A stretch of 64,000 nucleotides of DNA from Gallibacter sp963634825 (GTDB lineage Bacteria; Bacillota; Clostridia; Peptostreptococcales; Anaerovoracaceae): NCBI GenBank assembly GCA_963634825.1, contig CAVHCP010000003.1, positions 1 to 64,000 of the forward strand, read 5' to 3'. This document shows, piece by piece, positions 34,976-44,116 of the stretch (position 1 is the first letter of the stretch; each line of letters starts with the position of its first letter). The position numbers and the translations under genes are program-made. Under the pieces are notes generated by a model. It saw nothing but the letters and a program-made list of their open reading frames with translations, did not search any database and was not told where the DNA came from.

Positions 34976-35794
34976 ATGAGATGGATAAGAGAGCATAAAG
35001 TGTTTTCGACTGTTGTGGGCATAGTTGTCGTGCTTATTATGATAATAGTCGGCTCATTTGCAAGCGGGAGTAATTCTAATTTCATAGGGAATGGTGTTCG
35101 AAAAGTTGTAACGACGATCGAAAAACCATTCGCTTCATTTGCCGGGGGAGTAAAAAATACTTTCAACGGCATATTTAAGTATAAAAGTCTCCAAGAAGAA
35201 AATGAGAGCCTAAAGGAAGAAAATGCCAACCTTAAGGAAAGTGTAAATAATCTTTCACTGCAAAAAAGCGAATATGACGAGTTACAAAAGTTAGCAAAGG
35301 CCTTTGACTTTGAGCCTTTTAGTGATGGCGGAGAGGCAGTGGCGGCAAATATTATCGCAACGGATAATTCCATGATATATAAGACTTTTACGGTAGATGT
35401 TGGCACAAATAAAGGCATCGAAAAGGGCGATGTCGTAGTAGACGGCAACGGTATTGTGGGCGAAGTTACGAAGGTAAGTAAAAATACAGCGACAGTTACA
35501 TCGATACTTGATGCGAACAAAAATATCAGCTTTATGGTCCAAAATAAAACAAGCGTACTTGGCGTACTCAGCGGAGAGGGCAAAACAAAGCTAAATGGCT
35601 ATCTGGTTGATGAGTCTTCAAACATAGCAGAGGGCGATACGCTTGTAACATCGGGCATGGGACATTATCCAAAGGGTATTGTCATAGGCAAGGTTACAAA
35701 GGTTGAATATGACAGCGATAAGCAGCTTAGGCTTGTACAGGTGCAGCCGTCGGCCAATTTCAAGTCGATGAAGAAGGTGGCGATATTCAAATGA
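34976..35794 (+). CDS. mreC: rod-shape protein MreC
   Basis: A 272-residue protein with one N-terminal membrane helix (about 12-30), a coiled coil (about 65-100) and two beta domains (about 115-272) outside the membrane, seen in VDVGTNKGIEKGDVVVDGNGIVGEV and TSGMGHYPKGIVIGKV. It links MreB to PBP2 and RodA. Overlaps mreD by 4 bp. Confidence 0.93.
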   Translation: MRWIREHKVFSTVVGIVVVLIMIIVGSFASGSNSNFIGNGVRKVVTTIEKPFASFAGGVKNTFNGIFKYKSLQEENESLKEENANLKESVNNLSLQKSEYDELQKLAKAFDFEPFSDGGEAVAANIIATDNSMIYKTFTVDVGTNKGIEKGDVVVDGNGIVGEVTKVSKNTATVTSILDANKNISFMVQNKTSVLGVLSGEGKTKLNGYLVDESSNIAEGDTLVTSGMGHYPKGIVIGKVTKVEYDSDKQLRLVQVQPSANFKSMKKVAIFK

Positions 35795-36306
35795 AGTGGT
35801 ATACGGTAGCTCCGACATTTTTAATCGCATTTGTATTGCAGGTGACATTTTTTAATATGTTTACAATAAATGGCGTAGCGCCAAATTTAGTACTTTGTTT
35901 TGCACTTGTGATAACATTTTTATTTGAAAATGAGCATAGGTGCATTATTTGCGCGACATTAGCAGGGCTTTTATTGGACTTTGCTGCCGGCAAGTATGTG
36001 GGAATATACGCTTTGACATTGTTTTTATTCAGCCTCGGCACGCTTTTGTATAAACATTTTTTTAACAATGAGAGCAAGATTTCGATATTACCGCTTGCTA
36101 TAGCCGGCACGATAGCATATCATTTTTTGGCATGCCTTATTTTGGCTATAGGTGGCGAAAGCATAAGCTTTATAAGGGCTTTGAAATTCATTCCGTTTGC
36201 GATCATCTGGAATACCATACTTATGTACATCATGTATTTTCCTATGATTAAGAAGGCTATGGCAAGACCAAGAAGATCGAAGCGTGAAAGGTATGAGATT
36301 ATATGA
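35791..36306 (+). CDS. mreD: rod-shape protein MreD
   Basis: A 171-residue membrane protein with about five helices and the conserved PNLVLCFAL and GLLLDFAAGKYVGIYAL region. Part of the elongasome. Overlaps both neighbours by 4 bp. Confidence 0.9.
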   Translation: MKWYTVAPTFLIAFVLQVTFFNMFTINGVAPNLVLCFALVITFLFENEHRCIICATLAGLLLDFAAGKYVGIYALTLFLFSLGTLLYKHFFNNESKISILPLAIAGTIAYHFLACLILAIGGESISFIRALKFIPFAIIWNTILMYIMYFPMIKKAMARPRRSKRERYEII

Positions 36307-39062
36307 AGTTTTTAAAAAAATATTTCCCGACTACCGAAAAAAAAGTAATAGGAATATTTTTTATCTTAGCAATAATATTAGTGCTGAGACTTTTTGTATT
36401 GTCCATTATTCAAAATTCTGAGTGGAGCGATGCGGCTAATTCGCTCAGCATAAAGGGTATATATACTCAGTCGCCACGAGGCAACATATACGACAGAAAC
36501 GGCAATTTGCTTGCTGGCAATGAGCAGATATTTTCCGTTAGGATGAGTGCCGGTACGATGGAAAACAGCGAGATAAATCAGATAGTTACGGATTTGCTTG
36601 CGATATTTGAAAAAAATGATGATGATTACGAAAGTGACTTTCCGATAGAACTGTCAGGTGAGGAGTTTTCGTTTACATATGATAAGGAAATAAAAAGCTG
36701 GCTTAGCGAAAATAATATAAGTACAAGTGCGACAGCAGAGGAGGCACTTTATGCTTTGGCAGACAAGCTTGGCATAGAAAGTGATAACAGATACGAAATA
36801 CAGACTCAGTTGCAAAATACATATGGTGTCTACCCGCCGATTGCCGTAAAGGATATGAAATATACTGCGCAAAAGGAAAAGGAGGAATTCCTTGATAGTT
36901 ACAATCTTGACGAGGATGTAACAGCCGCAGAAGCCTTTGCAAAAATAAAAAAGAAATTCGAGATTGCGGACACTACTTCTGACAAACAGGCGCTTAAGAT
37001 TATGAGCGTCAGAGCGCAAATAAATTCAACCGGATATAAAAAATATATGCCGGCGACAATAGCGACTGATGTTTCGAAGCAGACTCTTATGGAAGTAGAG
37101 GAAAATTCATCTGACCTTCAAGGTGTAGATGTAGTATCAAGCTCGAGGAGATACTATCCAAATGGCAATTTAGCATCACATGTTATCGGATATATGGGCA
37201 AGATTTCTTCGGACGAAAAGGACGAATACGAGGCAAAGGGATACGAAACCTCTGCGCTCATAGGTCAGCAGGGCATCGAGGGCGTATACGAATCTGTTTT
37301 AAAGGGCCAGGACGGCACACAGCTGATAAGAGTAAATGCTCATGGCGAATATGTAAAGACATTAAGCGAAATCGAGTCGGAAAAGGGAAAGGATATATAT
37401 CTTACAATAGACAGCGATTTGCAAAAGGTTGCTGAGGAGGCGCTCGAAAAAAATATAAAGGCATGCAGAGGCGGGACTTTTACAAGCGAATTTGGTAATA
37501 TCAGCCTTACATCTGCCACAAATGCTAAAACGGGTGCTGTCGTTGCAATAGAAGTAGAAACCGGAGATGTGCTTGCTATGGCAAGCTATCCGGATTTTGA
37601 CCCAAATCTATTTTCGGAGGGAATATCCTTGGATGACTGGGAGAGCCTTCAAAGTGAAAATCCAAGAGATTCGCTTGCACAGGCGCCACTATATAATATA
37701 GCAACTATGAGTGCGATACAGCCGGGCTCGACATTTAAGCCTGTAACAGCTGTTGCTGCTCTTGAGAATGGATTTAATCCAAATACAACTCTTCAGGACA
37801 AGGGGTATATAAAACTTGGCGACAGGACTTTTGGTTGCGTGCTGTGGAATGTGGCAAAAAGCAATCACGGATATATAAATTTGTACAAAGCAATACAGGT
37901 TTCGTGTAACTATTATTTCTATGATTTGATTACAAATAAGGACTGGGCTTCGGGTGGCTCTCTTGGAATGAACAGCAAGATGGGCATAGATGAAGTAATG
38001 AGCTATGCAAAACAGTTTGGACTTGGTCAATCTACCGGCATAGAGATTGCCGAAAATACATCCTTTATTCCTACTGAGGAGCGAAAGATACAAGGATTGC
38101 AAAACAGTTTAAAAAATATATTATATGCAAATGCCGAATCATATTTTGAGGAAAGTACGTATTCAAATCAAAAGAAGCTCGACAAGGATATAGAGACAAT
38201 TATAGGCTGGCTAAAAAAGGATGAGATCACATACAAAGAAATGAAAAATGAGCTTCTTCCAAGCGTCGGTGTCAAGGAATCAAAATATGAGGATATGATA
38301 CAGCTTTGTCTTTATGATTATTTCAATCAGGCAAAATGGACAACAGGAGATGCATTTAACCTTGCGATCGGACAGGGAGATAACGCATATACACCTCTTC
38401 AGGTGGCGAATTATCTTGCAACGATTGGAAATGACGGCGTAAAAAATCAGGTTAGCATCGTAAAGAGCATCGAGGATGAGGGCACAACTACCAAAAAGGA
38501 TGCAACGGAAGTAGATGTTTCAAAATCTACAATCGATGTCATCAAAAAAGGTATGAATGGTGTTACGAAGGATTCGGATTCGGGTATCAGCAGTCACTAT
38601 GCTTCATTCCCGTGGGAGGTTTGTGCAAAGACAGGTACAGCGCAAAAGGACGGATACGTAAATCCGGAGTCAGAGGTTGATTATATCAAGTCGCACCTTT
38701 CGAGCTTTGGCAATATGTCATGGAGTGAAGTGAAAAAAGAGATGAAAAGACTGATGAAAGCATATCCTGACACATATACTTCAGAGGATGTTGCAGTAAG
38801 GCGTGCTGTTATAAACTTAAGCGGTGGCAAGCTGACATCAGAGGATTTAAATAAATATAAATCGACATATGATGAATTCGCATGGACAATGGCTATGGCG
38901 CCGATGGATGATCCTAAAATAGCAGTTGTATGCGTGATACCGCAAGGTGTTACAGGAGGAAATGCAGATCCTGTAGTTAGAGAAATAATAGGTCAATACT
39001 TAAAATCGATTTCGCCTGAGTATAGCGAGGATGATTTTAAGATTGTAAATGAGTTTGATTAG
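36303..39062 (+). CDS. mrdA: penicillin-binding protein 2 (class B transpeptidase)
   Basis: A 919-residue transpeptidase that crosslinks side-wall peptidoglycan with RodA. A membrane helix lies at about 13-34, the pedestal domain follows, and the catalytic motifs are Ser476-Thr-Phe-Lys, SCN in VSCNYYFYD, and KTGT in CAKTGTAQKDG. It is longer than most PBP2 proteins (about 650-750), with inserts in the pedestal (about 95-235) and in the catalytic domain (about 590-680). Target of beta-lactams. Confidence 0.93.
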   Translation: MKFLKKYFPTTEKKVIGIFFILAIILVLRLFVLSIIQNSEWSDAANSLSIKGIYTQSPRGNIYDRNGNLLAGNEQIFSVRMSAGTMENSEINQIVTDLLAIFEKNDDDYESDFPIELSGEEFSFTYDKEIKSWLSENNISTSATAEEALYALADKLGIESDNRYEIQTQLQNTYGVYPPIAVKDMKYTAQKEKEEFLDSYNLDEDVTAAEAFAKIKKKFEIADTTSDKQALKIMSVRAQINSTGYKKYMPATIATDVSKQTLMEVEENSSDLQGVDVVSSSRRYYPNGNLASHVIGYMGKISSDEKDEYEAKGYETSALIGQQGIEGVYESVLKGQDGTQLIRVNAHGEYVKTLSEIESEKGKDIYLTIDSDLQKVAEEALEKNIKACRGGTFTSEFGNISLTSATNAKTGAVVAIEVETGDVLAMASYPDFDPNLFSEGISLDDWESLQSENPRDSLAQAPLYNIATMSAIQPGSTFKPVTAVAALENGFNPNTTLQDKGYIKLGDRTFGCVLWNVAKSNHGYINLYKAIQVSCNYYFYDLITNKDWASGGSLGMNSKMGIDEVMSYAKQFGLGQSTGIEIAENTSFIPTEERKIQGLQNSLKNILYANAESYFEESTYSNQKKLDKDIETIIGWLKKDEITYKEMKNELLPSVGVKESKYEDMIQLCLYDYFNQAKWTTGDAFNLAIGQGDNAYTPLQVANYLATIGNDGVKNQVSIVKSIEDEGTTTKKDATEVDVSKSTIDVIKKGMNGVTKDSDSGISSHYASFPWEVCAKTGTAQKDGYVNPESEVDYIKSHLSSFGNMSWSEVKKEMKRLMKAYPDTYTSEDVAVRRAVINLSGGKLTSEDLNKYKSTYDEFAWTMAMAPMDDPKIAVVCVIPQGVTGGNADPVVREIIGQYLKSISPEYSEDDFKIVNEFD

Positions 39063-39073
39063 AAAGGTATATT

Positions 39074-39802
39074 ATGGGAAAGGTCATTTTGATAGCATCA
39101 GGCAAGGGTGGTACAGGAAAGACACTTTTTGCAACGAATATCGGCACGCTTTTAGCCTTAAGAGGCAAAAAGACATTGCTTTTAGATATGGATCTCGGGC
39201 TTAGAAATCTCGACCTATATATGGGGCTCGAAAACAAGGTTGTATATAATATTATGGATGTTATATCCGGCGTTTGCGGTATAAAAAAAGCTCTCATAAA
39301 GGATAAAAGATTTGAAGGTCTATATTTGATGTCTGCCTCATCCTACAGCGATAACAGGGATATAACGCCGCTCCATATGGAAGTCCTTTGCGATAAGCTA
39401 AAAGAGAAGTTTGATTATATAATTATAGATGCGCCTGCCGGTATAGGTGACGGACTTGAAATAGGGGCAAGCGTAGCTGATCTCGCTCTCATAATAACAG
39501 AGCCGGAATACGCTTCGGTAAGAGATGCCGATGTGGTAGATGCTAAGTTGCGCAAGCTTGGTGTCAAAAAAGTATGTGTGATTATAAATAAGGTAAATGT
39601 GGATTTGATGTCACTTGGCGCGATACCGACTTTTTCGGATATAACAGATAGGCTTCGTATGAAGAAGCTTGGATTTATACAATATGACGACAATATATAT
39701 ATGGCGACAAATAAGGGAGTGCCGATAGTTCTGAAAAAAGACACTTATATCGAAAAAAACTTTAATAGCATTTTAGACAGGATACTTGCAGAGCTCTCAT
39801 AA
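39074..39802 (+). CDS. minD: MinD-like ParA-type ATPase
   Basis: A 242-residue P-loop ATPase. The deviant Walker A is SGKGGTGKT (Lys11, Lys16), followed by LLLDMDLGLRNLDLYMG and IIIDAPAGIGDGLE. MinD places the division site at the membrane. minC and minE, which flank minD in many clostridial mre clusters, are absent, and the C-terminus (FNSILDRILAELS) is only a short possible amphipathic helix. A MinD paralogue with another task is possible. Confidence 0.8.
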   Translation: MGKVILIASGKGGTGKTLFATNIGTLLALRGKKTLLLDMDLGLRNLDLYMGLENKVVYNIMDVISGVCGIKKALIKDKRFEGLYLMSASSYSDNRDITPLHMEVLCDKLKEKFDYIIIDAPAGIGDGLEIGASVADLALIITEPEYASVRDADVVDAKLRKLGVKKVCVIINKVNVDLMSLGAIPTFSDITDRLRMKKLGFIQYDDNIYMATNKGVPIVLKKDTYIEKNFNSILDRILAELS

Positions 39803-39817
39803 AGCAGTCAAAGACAT

Positions 39818-40060
39818 TTATTTCACAAGGTATTACTGCATTAAAAAAACTATAGCCATTTTGCGAAGTCCTCAGCACAGGCAATGATGTGCGCTCATTC
39901 GCAGACTTGCGGAGTGTCAGCAAAACTCGCACCTTCGGTGCTCAAACATTGCTGACACTTGTCCGCTCGTCAAGCGCATTTCGCTTCATATTGCTACTGT
40001 GCTTGCGGAGTTCGCCTCAATGGCTATAGTTTTTTTAATAGAGTAACAACCTTGTGATAT
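39818..40060. repeat. long palindromic element, copy B, between convergent genes
   Basis: An imperfect palindrome of about 243 bp that fills the space between minD (+) and rodA (-). Outer arms 39840-39860 and 40019-40039 are exact inverted copies (inner part CTATAGCCATT/AATGGCTATAG, with A-run and T-run outside); CACAAGG (39823-39829) and CCTTGTG (40050-40056) extend them. The core 39891-39969 matches copy A in opposite orientation; the tip is GCACC-TTC-GGTGC. The arms read as a bidirectional terminator. Confidence 0.85.
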
Positions 40061-40066
40061 AGAAAG

Positions 40067-41179
40067 CTATTTTATAAATGCCACACCACGGTTGCTCACT
40101 GCGATATTTAAGATGAGTGCGACGCAAAGCATATTTGACAGTATAGAAGAACCACCGTAGCTTATAAATGGCAAGGTGATACCGGTTACAGGCATAAGCC
40201 CCATGGTCATAGCTATATTTTCAAAAATCTGTGCTGCAAAAAGACCGAGAAAACCGACTAACATAAGCGAACCGAATTTGTCATGTACATTGAACGAAAG
40301 CTTCAGTATTGATACCAAAAACCAAATGAAAAGACAAATCAAAATCGCTCCGCCAACAAATCCGAGCTCTTCACATATTACCGAAAATATGAAGTCCGAA
40401 TTTCTGACAGGCAAAAAATCCAAGTCCTTTTGCGTACCGTTAAAGAGGCCCTTTCCGAGAATACCGCCTGAGCCGATAGCGATTTTAGATTGCCATACCT
40501 GATAATTTGCCTGTATTGAAAGATCATTAGGATAAAGAAAAGCGGTAATTCTTTGCTGCTGATATGTATCAAGAAGCTTAAACAAAAAAGGAATAGCAAT
40601 TATAACTGCTATGGTGATTTTGCCAAAAAGCTTCATATTTACACCAGAAGACAGAAGCATAGCGACAAATATCACGAGAAAAACGGCCGCACTGCCGAAG
40701 TCTTCTTTTAAAACTATTAAAATGATCGGTGCGGCATAAAGTACAGCTTTGCCAAAATCCTTTAGCGTTACAATAGAATTTCTGTGCTTATTAAAATATA
40801 TCGCAAGCAATATAATGAATGTGATTTTTACTATTTCTGATGGCTGGAAGGTGGTAAAACCTATGTTTATCCAAGATCGTGCACCATATTGACTGTAACC
40901 TATAACAGGCAGATAAGGAGTCAGCAAAAAGAGCACAGAAAAAATATAAAGAGGCTTTTGTATTTCCTCTAAAACGCTATAATTTAGTCTCATAATCACA
41001 ATAACTGCCACAAAACCAATGATATAAGCTACTGCTTGCACGATAAATGTTCTTGACAAAACGATGCCGTCATCATATGAGGTGGACAGCATCATAGTTA
41101 AGCTAATTAATGCAAAAACGATCGGTAAAATGTATAACGGTTTAGGTATATTTTTAAAAAGCCCTCTGATATAATTCAT
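40067..41179 (-). CDS. rodA: RodA, SEDS peptidoglycan glycosyltransferase
   Basis: A 370-residue membrane protein with about ten helices that polymerises lipid II together with PBP2. SEDS motifs: GARSWINIGFTTFQPSEIVKI, LKEDFGSAAVF, GSGGILGKGLFNGTQKDLDFLPVRNSDFIFSVICEELGFVG and PVTGITLPFISYGGSSI. It faces the mre cluster; its normal place in Clostridia is co-directional after minDE. The start has AGGAAAGGA upstream. Confidence 0.94.
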   Translation of the reverse strand: MNYIRGLFKNIPKPLYILPIVFALISLTMMLSTSYDDGIVLSRTFIVQAVAYIIGFVAVIVIMRLNYSVLEEIQKPLYIFSVLFLLTPYLPVIGYSQYGARSWINIGFTTFQPSEIVKITFIILLAIYFNKHRNSIVTLKDFGKAVLYAAPIILIVLKEDFGSAAVFLVIFVAMLLSSGVNMKLFGKITIAVIIAIPFLFKLLDTYQQQRITAFLYPNDLSIQANYQVWQSKIAIGSGGILGKGLFNGTQKDLDFLPVRNSDFIFSVICEELGFVGGAILICLFIWFLVSILKLSFNVHDKFGSLMLVGFLGLFAAQIFENIAMTMGLMPVTGITLPFISYGGSSILSNMLCVALILNIAVSNRGVAFIK

Positions 41180-41210
41180 TATTTTCCTTTCCTATTAGGG
41201 TAGTCTAATC

Positions 41211-41240
41211 TTGACTTTTAATAACAACTCACATTATAAT
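41211..41240 (+). promoter_or_regulatory. promoter of rny
   Basis: TTGACT (41211-41216), 18 bp, TATAAT (41235-41240). Shares four bases of its -10 box with the divergent rodA promoter, so polymerase can hold only one of the two at a time. Confidence 0.7.
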
Positions 41241-41261
41241 ATTACAGTATGATTATAGCAA
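41233..41261 (-). promoter_or_regulatory. promoter of rodA
   Basis: Minus strand: TTGCTA (41261-41256), 17 bp, TATAAT (41238-41233). The -10 box overlaps that of the rny promoter. Confidence 0.65.
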
Positions 41262-41345
41262 TAAGTTTATCATATATGTAATGCAATTTTGTTTATTTGA
41301 AAATAAAATTTGAAATACATCAAATTTAAAAGAAAGGGGGAATTG

Positions 41346-42893
41346 GTGGCGATGGAAACTCCAATTATGATACTTATCGCTCTGGTAGCACTCGGCATCG
41401 GCATTTTAATTGGTTATATTATCAGAAAAAGTGTTGGCGAAAAAGCTATCGGAAGCGCGGAACAAAAGGCAAAAAATCTAATTTTAGATGCTGAACATAA
41501 ATCAGAAACAATAAAAAAAGAGAAACTTCTTGAAGCAAAAGAAGAAGGCATAAAACTAAAAAATGAAGCCGAAAAGGAAATCAGAGAAAGAAGAAATGAA
41601 ATCTCAAAATCCGAAAATCGTCTTATACAAAAAGAAGAAACTATTGATAGAAAATTAGAAAACATCGAACGAAAAGAACAAAGCATTACAGACAAAGAAG
41701 AAGATTTAGCAAAAAGAAAAAAAGAACTTGAGGACCTGCATGGACAGCAGGTGGCAAAGCTCGAACAAATTTCGGGTTATACGAAGGAGGAGGCAAAGGA
41801 CATACTTCTTGAGAGCATAAAAAGCGACGTAAAGGTTGAAGCTTCTATGCTCATAAAGGATATAGAGTCAAGAGCCAAGGAAGAGGCTGACAAAAAGGCC
41901 AAAGAAATTATAGTCGGTGCGATACAAAGATGTGCGGCAGATCATGTTGCCGAAAGCACAGTATCGGTCGTACCGTTGCCAAATGAAGAAATGAAGGGAA
42001 GGATTATAGGCAGAGAGGGCCGAAATATAAGAGCTATCGAAACTGCAACAGGAGTAGAGCTTATAATCGACGATACTCCGGAAGCAGTTATACTTTCCGG
42101 TTTTGATCCGATAAGAAGAGAAATAGCAAGACTTACCTTAGAAAAGTTGATATTAGACGGTCGTATTCATCCGGCTCGTATAGAAGAAACTGTAGCGAAG
42201 TCAGAAAGAGAGATACGAAATGTTATAAAAGAAGCAGGTGAGCAGGTTACATTTGATGTTGGTATTCATAACCTACATCCTGAGATCGTAAAGCTTCTTG
42301 GCAGACTAAAGTACAGAACTTCATATGGACAAAATGTCCTAAAGCACAGCGAGGAGGTCGCTCAGCTTGCAGGTCTTATGGCAGGAGAGCTTGGATGCGA
42401 TGTTATGCTTGCAAAAAGGGCAGGTCTGCTTCATGATATAGGTAAGGCACTTGACCACGAAAAAGAGGGTACGCATGTAGAGATAGGAATGGAAGTCCTT
42501 AAAAAATATAAGGAATCACCGGCAGTTATAGAAGCTATGCGTTCGCATCACGGGGATTATGAGCCTACATCTATGGAAGCAGTCTTGATAGCTGCGGCAG
42601 ATGCTCTTTCGGCGGCAAGACCGGGAGCGCGAAGAGAAACTCTTGAAACATATATCAAGAGACTCGAAGCACTTGAGGAAATTGCAAATACGACAGAGGG
42701 CGTTGAAAAATCATATGCAATACAAGCAGGCAGAGAAATACGAATTATAGCAAAGCCTGATCAAGTAAAGGACGAAGAAATGCCATTCTTGGCACGCGAA
42801 ATTGCAAAGAAGATTGAGGATGAGGTAGATTATCCGGGACAGATAAAGGTAAATATCGTAAGAGAAACGCGTGCTGTAGATTATGCAAAATAG
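41346..42893 (+). CDS. rny: ribonuclease Y
   Basis: A membrane-anchored endoribonuclease of about 515 residues that starts mRNA decay. An N-terminal helix (about 6-28) is followed by a long Glu/Lys coiled coil (30-150), a KH domain (GRIIGREGRNIRAIETATGVELIIDD) and the HD domain (HSEEVAQLAGL...RAGLLHDIGKALDHE). GTG 41346 is best spaced to the AAAGGGGG site; ATG 41352 is possible, and ATG 41310 lies before the ribosome site. Confidence 0.94.
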   Translation: MAMETPIMILIALVALGIGILIGYIIRKSVGEKAIGSAEQKAKNLILDAEHKSETIKKEKLLEAKEEGIKLKNEAEKEIRERRNEISKSENRLIQKEETIDRKLENIERKEQSITDKEEDLAKRKKELEDLHGQQVAKLEQISGYTKEEAKDILLESIKSDVKVEASMLIKDIESRAKEEADKKAKEIIVGAIQRCAADHVAESTVSVVPLPNEEMKGRIIGREGRNIRAIETATGVELIIDDTPEAVILSGFDPIRREIARLTLEKLILDGRIHPARIEETVAKSEREIRNVIKEAGEQVTFDVGIHNLHPEIVKLLGRLKYRTSYGQNVLKHSEEVAQLAGLMAGELGCDVMLAKRAGLLHDIGKALDHEKEGTHVEIGMEVLKKYKESPAVIEAMRSHHGDYEPTSMEAVLIAAADALSAARPGARRETLETYIKRLEALEEIANTTEGVEKSYAIQAGREIRIIAKPDQVKDEEMPFLAREIAKKIEDEVDYPGQIKVNIVRETRAVDYAK

Positions 42894-42902
42894 TCGATTG
42901 AA

Positions 42903-42931
42903 GCGAGGCGAGTATTCGCCTCGTTTATTTT
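42903..42931 (+). terminator. intrinsic terminator of rny
   Basis: CGAGGCGA (42904-42911) pairs with TCGCCTCG (42916-42923), loop GTAT, followed by TTTATTTT. Confidence 0.9.
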
Positions 42932-42982
42932 AAATGGTCTTTATCAAAAGATATTGCCGGCAAAAAGCTAAGGAGAAAAAAT

Positions 42983-44113
42983 ATGTTTGTATATCTTGAC
43001 AACAGTGCTACAACAAAACAATACGAAAATGTAACAGAAAAAATGATTCAGTATATGCGTGAGGACTTCGGAAATCCGTCGTCAATGTACAGACTTGGCA
43101 TTACAGCAGAAAAAGCTGTAAAAGAGGCCAGAAGGCATGTAGGCGTAGCACTTGGTGTGCCGGAAAATAATATATATTTTACATCCGGCGGTACGGAGGC
43201 TGACAATTTTGCGATATTTGGCAGTATACTTAAAAATAAGCGATTAGGAAATAAAATAATAACCTCAAAAATAGAACACCCTGCTGTACTTGAGCCGATG
43301 AAACGCCTTGAGGAGATGGGGTTTGAGGTTATATATTTACCGGTGGATAAAAATTGCAGAGTAGATATAGAGACTTACAAAAATGCACTTTCCGACAATG
43401 TTATTTTTATATCAATAATGACTGCCAACAATGAAATAGGCACATTGCAACCGATAGAGGAGATGTATAAGCTAAAGCCTAAAAATGCATTTTTCCATAC
43501 GGATGCGGTGCAGGCATTTGGCAAAGTAAATGTGCCACGCGTCGATTTGATAAGTATAAGCGGTCATAAGATCCATGGACCAAAAGGAATCGGAGCATTG
43601 TTTGTAAGTGATGGTACTAAGATAAAGCCACATATGCTTGGTGGCGGGCAAGAAAGAAATATGCGCTCAGGCACGGAAAATGTGCCGGCAATTGTCGGTT
43701 TTGGAGAGGCAGCAAAAACAATCGCATCCGGCGATGAGAATATTTCGAATATGAAGAAGGTAAAAGAGTATTTGCAAGAAGGTATACTTGCAGAGATTGA
43801 CGATATAAAAATCAATACGCCAAAGGACAGCGTTTCATCTATCTTGAGCATTTCGTTTTTGGGAACAAAAAGCGAGGTTATTTTGCACAAGCTTGAGGAG
43901 GATGACATATTCGTTTCGGCAGGTTCGGCTTGCTCATCGAACAAAAAAGGGCGAAGTCATGTGCTTTCCGCGATGAATATGACGGATGAAGAGATAGAAG
44001 GCACATTGCGATTTAGCTTTAGTAGCCAAAATACGACAGACGAGATGGATTATGTGATTGAAAGGCTAAAAAAAGCTGTTACGGATTTTAGAAAATTGAT
44101 GCATAGGAGATAG
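42983..44113 (+). CDS. cysteine desulfurase (NifS/IscS family)
   Basis: A 376-residue PLP enzyme that takes sulfur from cysteine. It opens with YLDNSATTKQ; PLP binds Lys196 (SGHKIHGPKG), and the persulfide Cys317 lies in GSACSSNKKGRSHVL. The immediate thiI downstream (3 bp gap) makes it the likely sulfur donor for tRNA 4-thiouridine, as with Bacillus NifZ-ThiI. No iscU/sufU is adjacent. Confidence 0.92.
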   Translation: MFVYLDNSATTKQYENVTEKMIQYMREDFGNPSSMYRLGITAEKAVKEARRHVGVALGVPENNIYFTSGGTEADNFAIFGSILKNKRLGNKIITSKIEHPAVLEPMKRLEEMGFEVIYLPVDKNCRVDIETYKNALSDNVIFISIMTANNEIGTLQPIEEMYKLKPKNAFFHTDAVQAFGKVNVPRVDLISISGHKIHGPKGIGALFVSDGTKIKPHMLGGGQERNMRSGTENVPAIVGFGEAAKTIASGDENISNMKKVKEYLQEGILAEIDDIKINTPKDSVSSILSISFLGTKSEVILHKLEEDDIFVSAGSACSSNKKGRSHVLSAMNMTDEEIEGTLRFSFSSQNTTDEMDYVIERLKKAVTDFRKLMHRR

Positions 44114-44116
44114 CAA

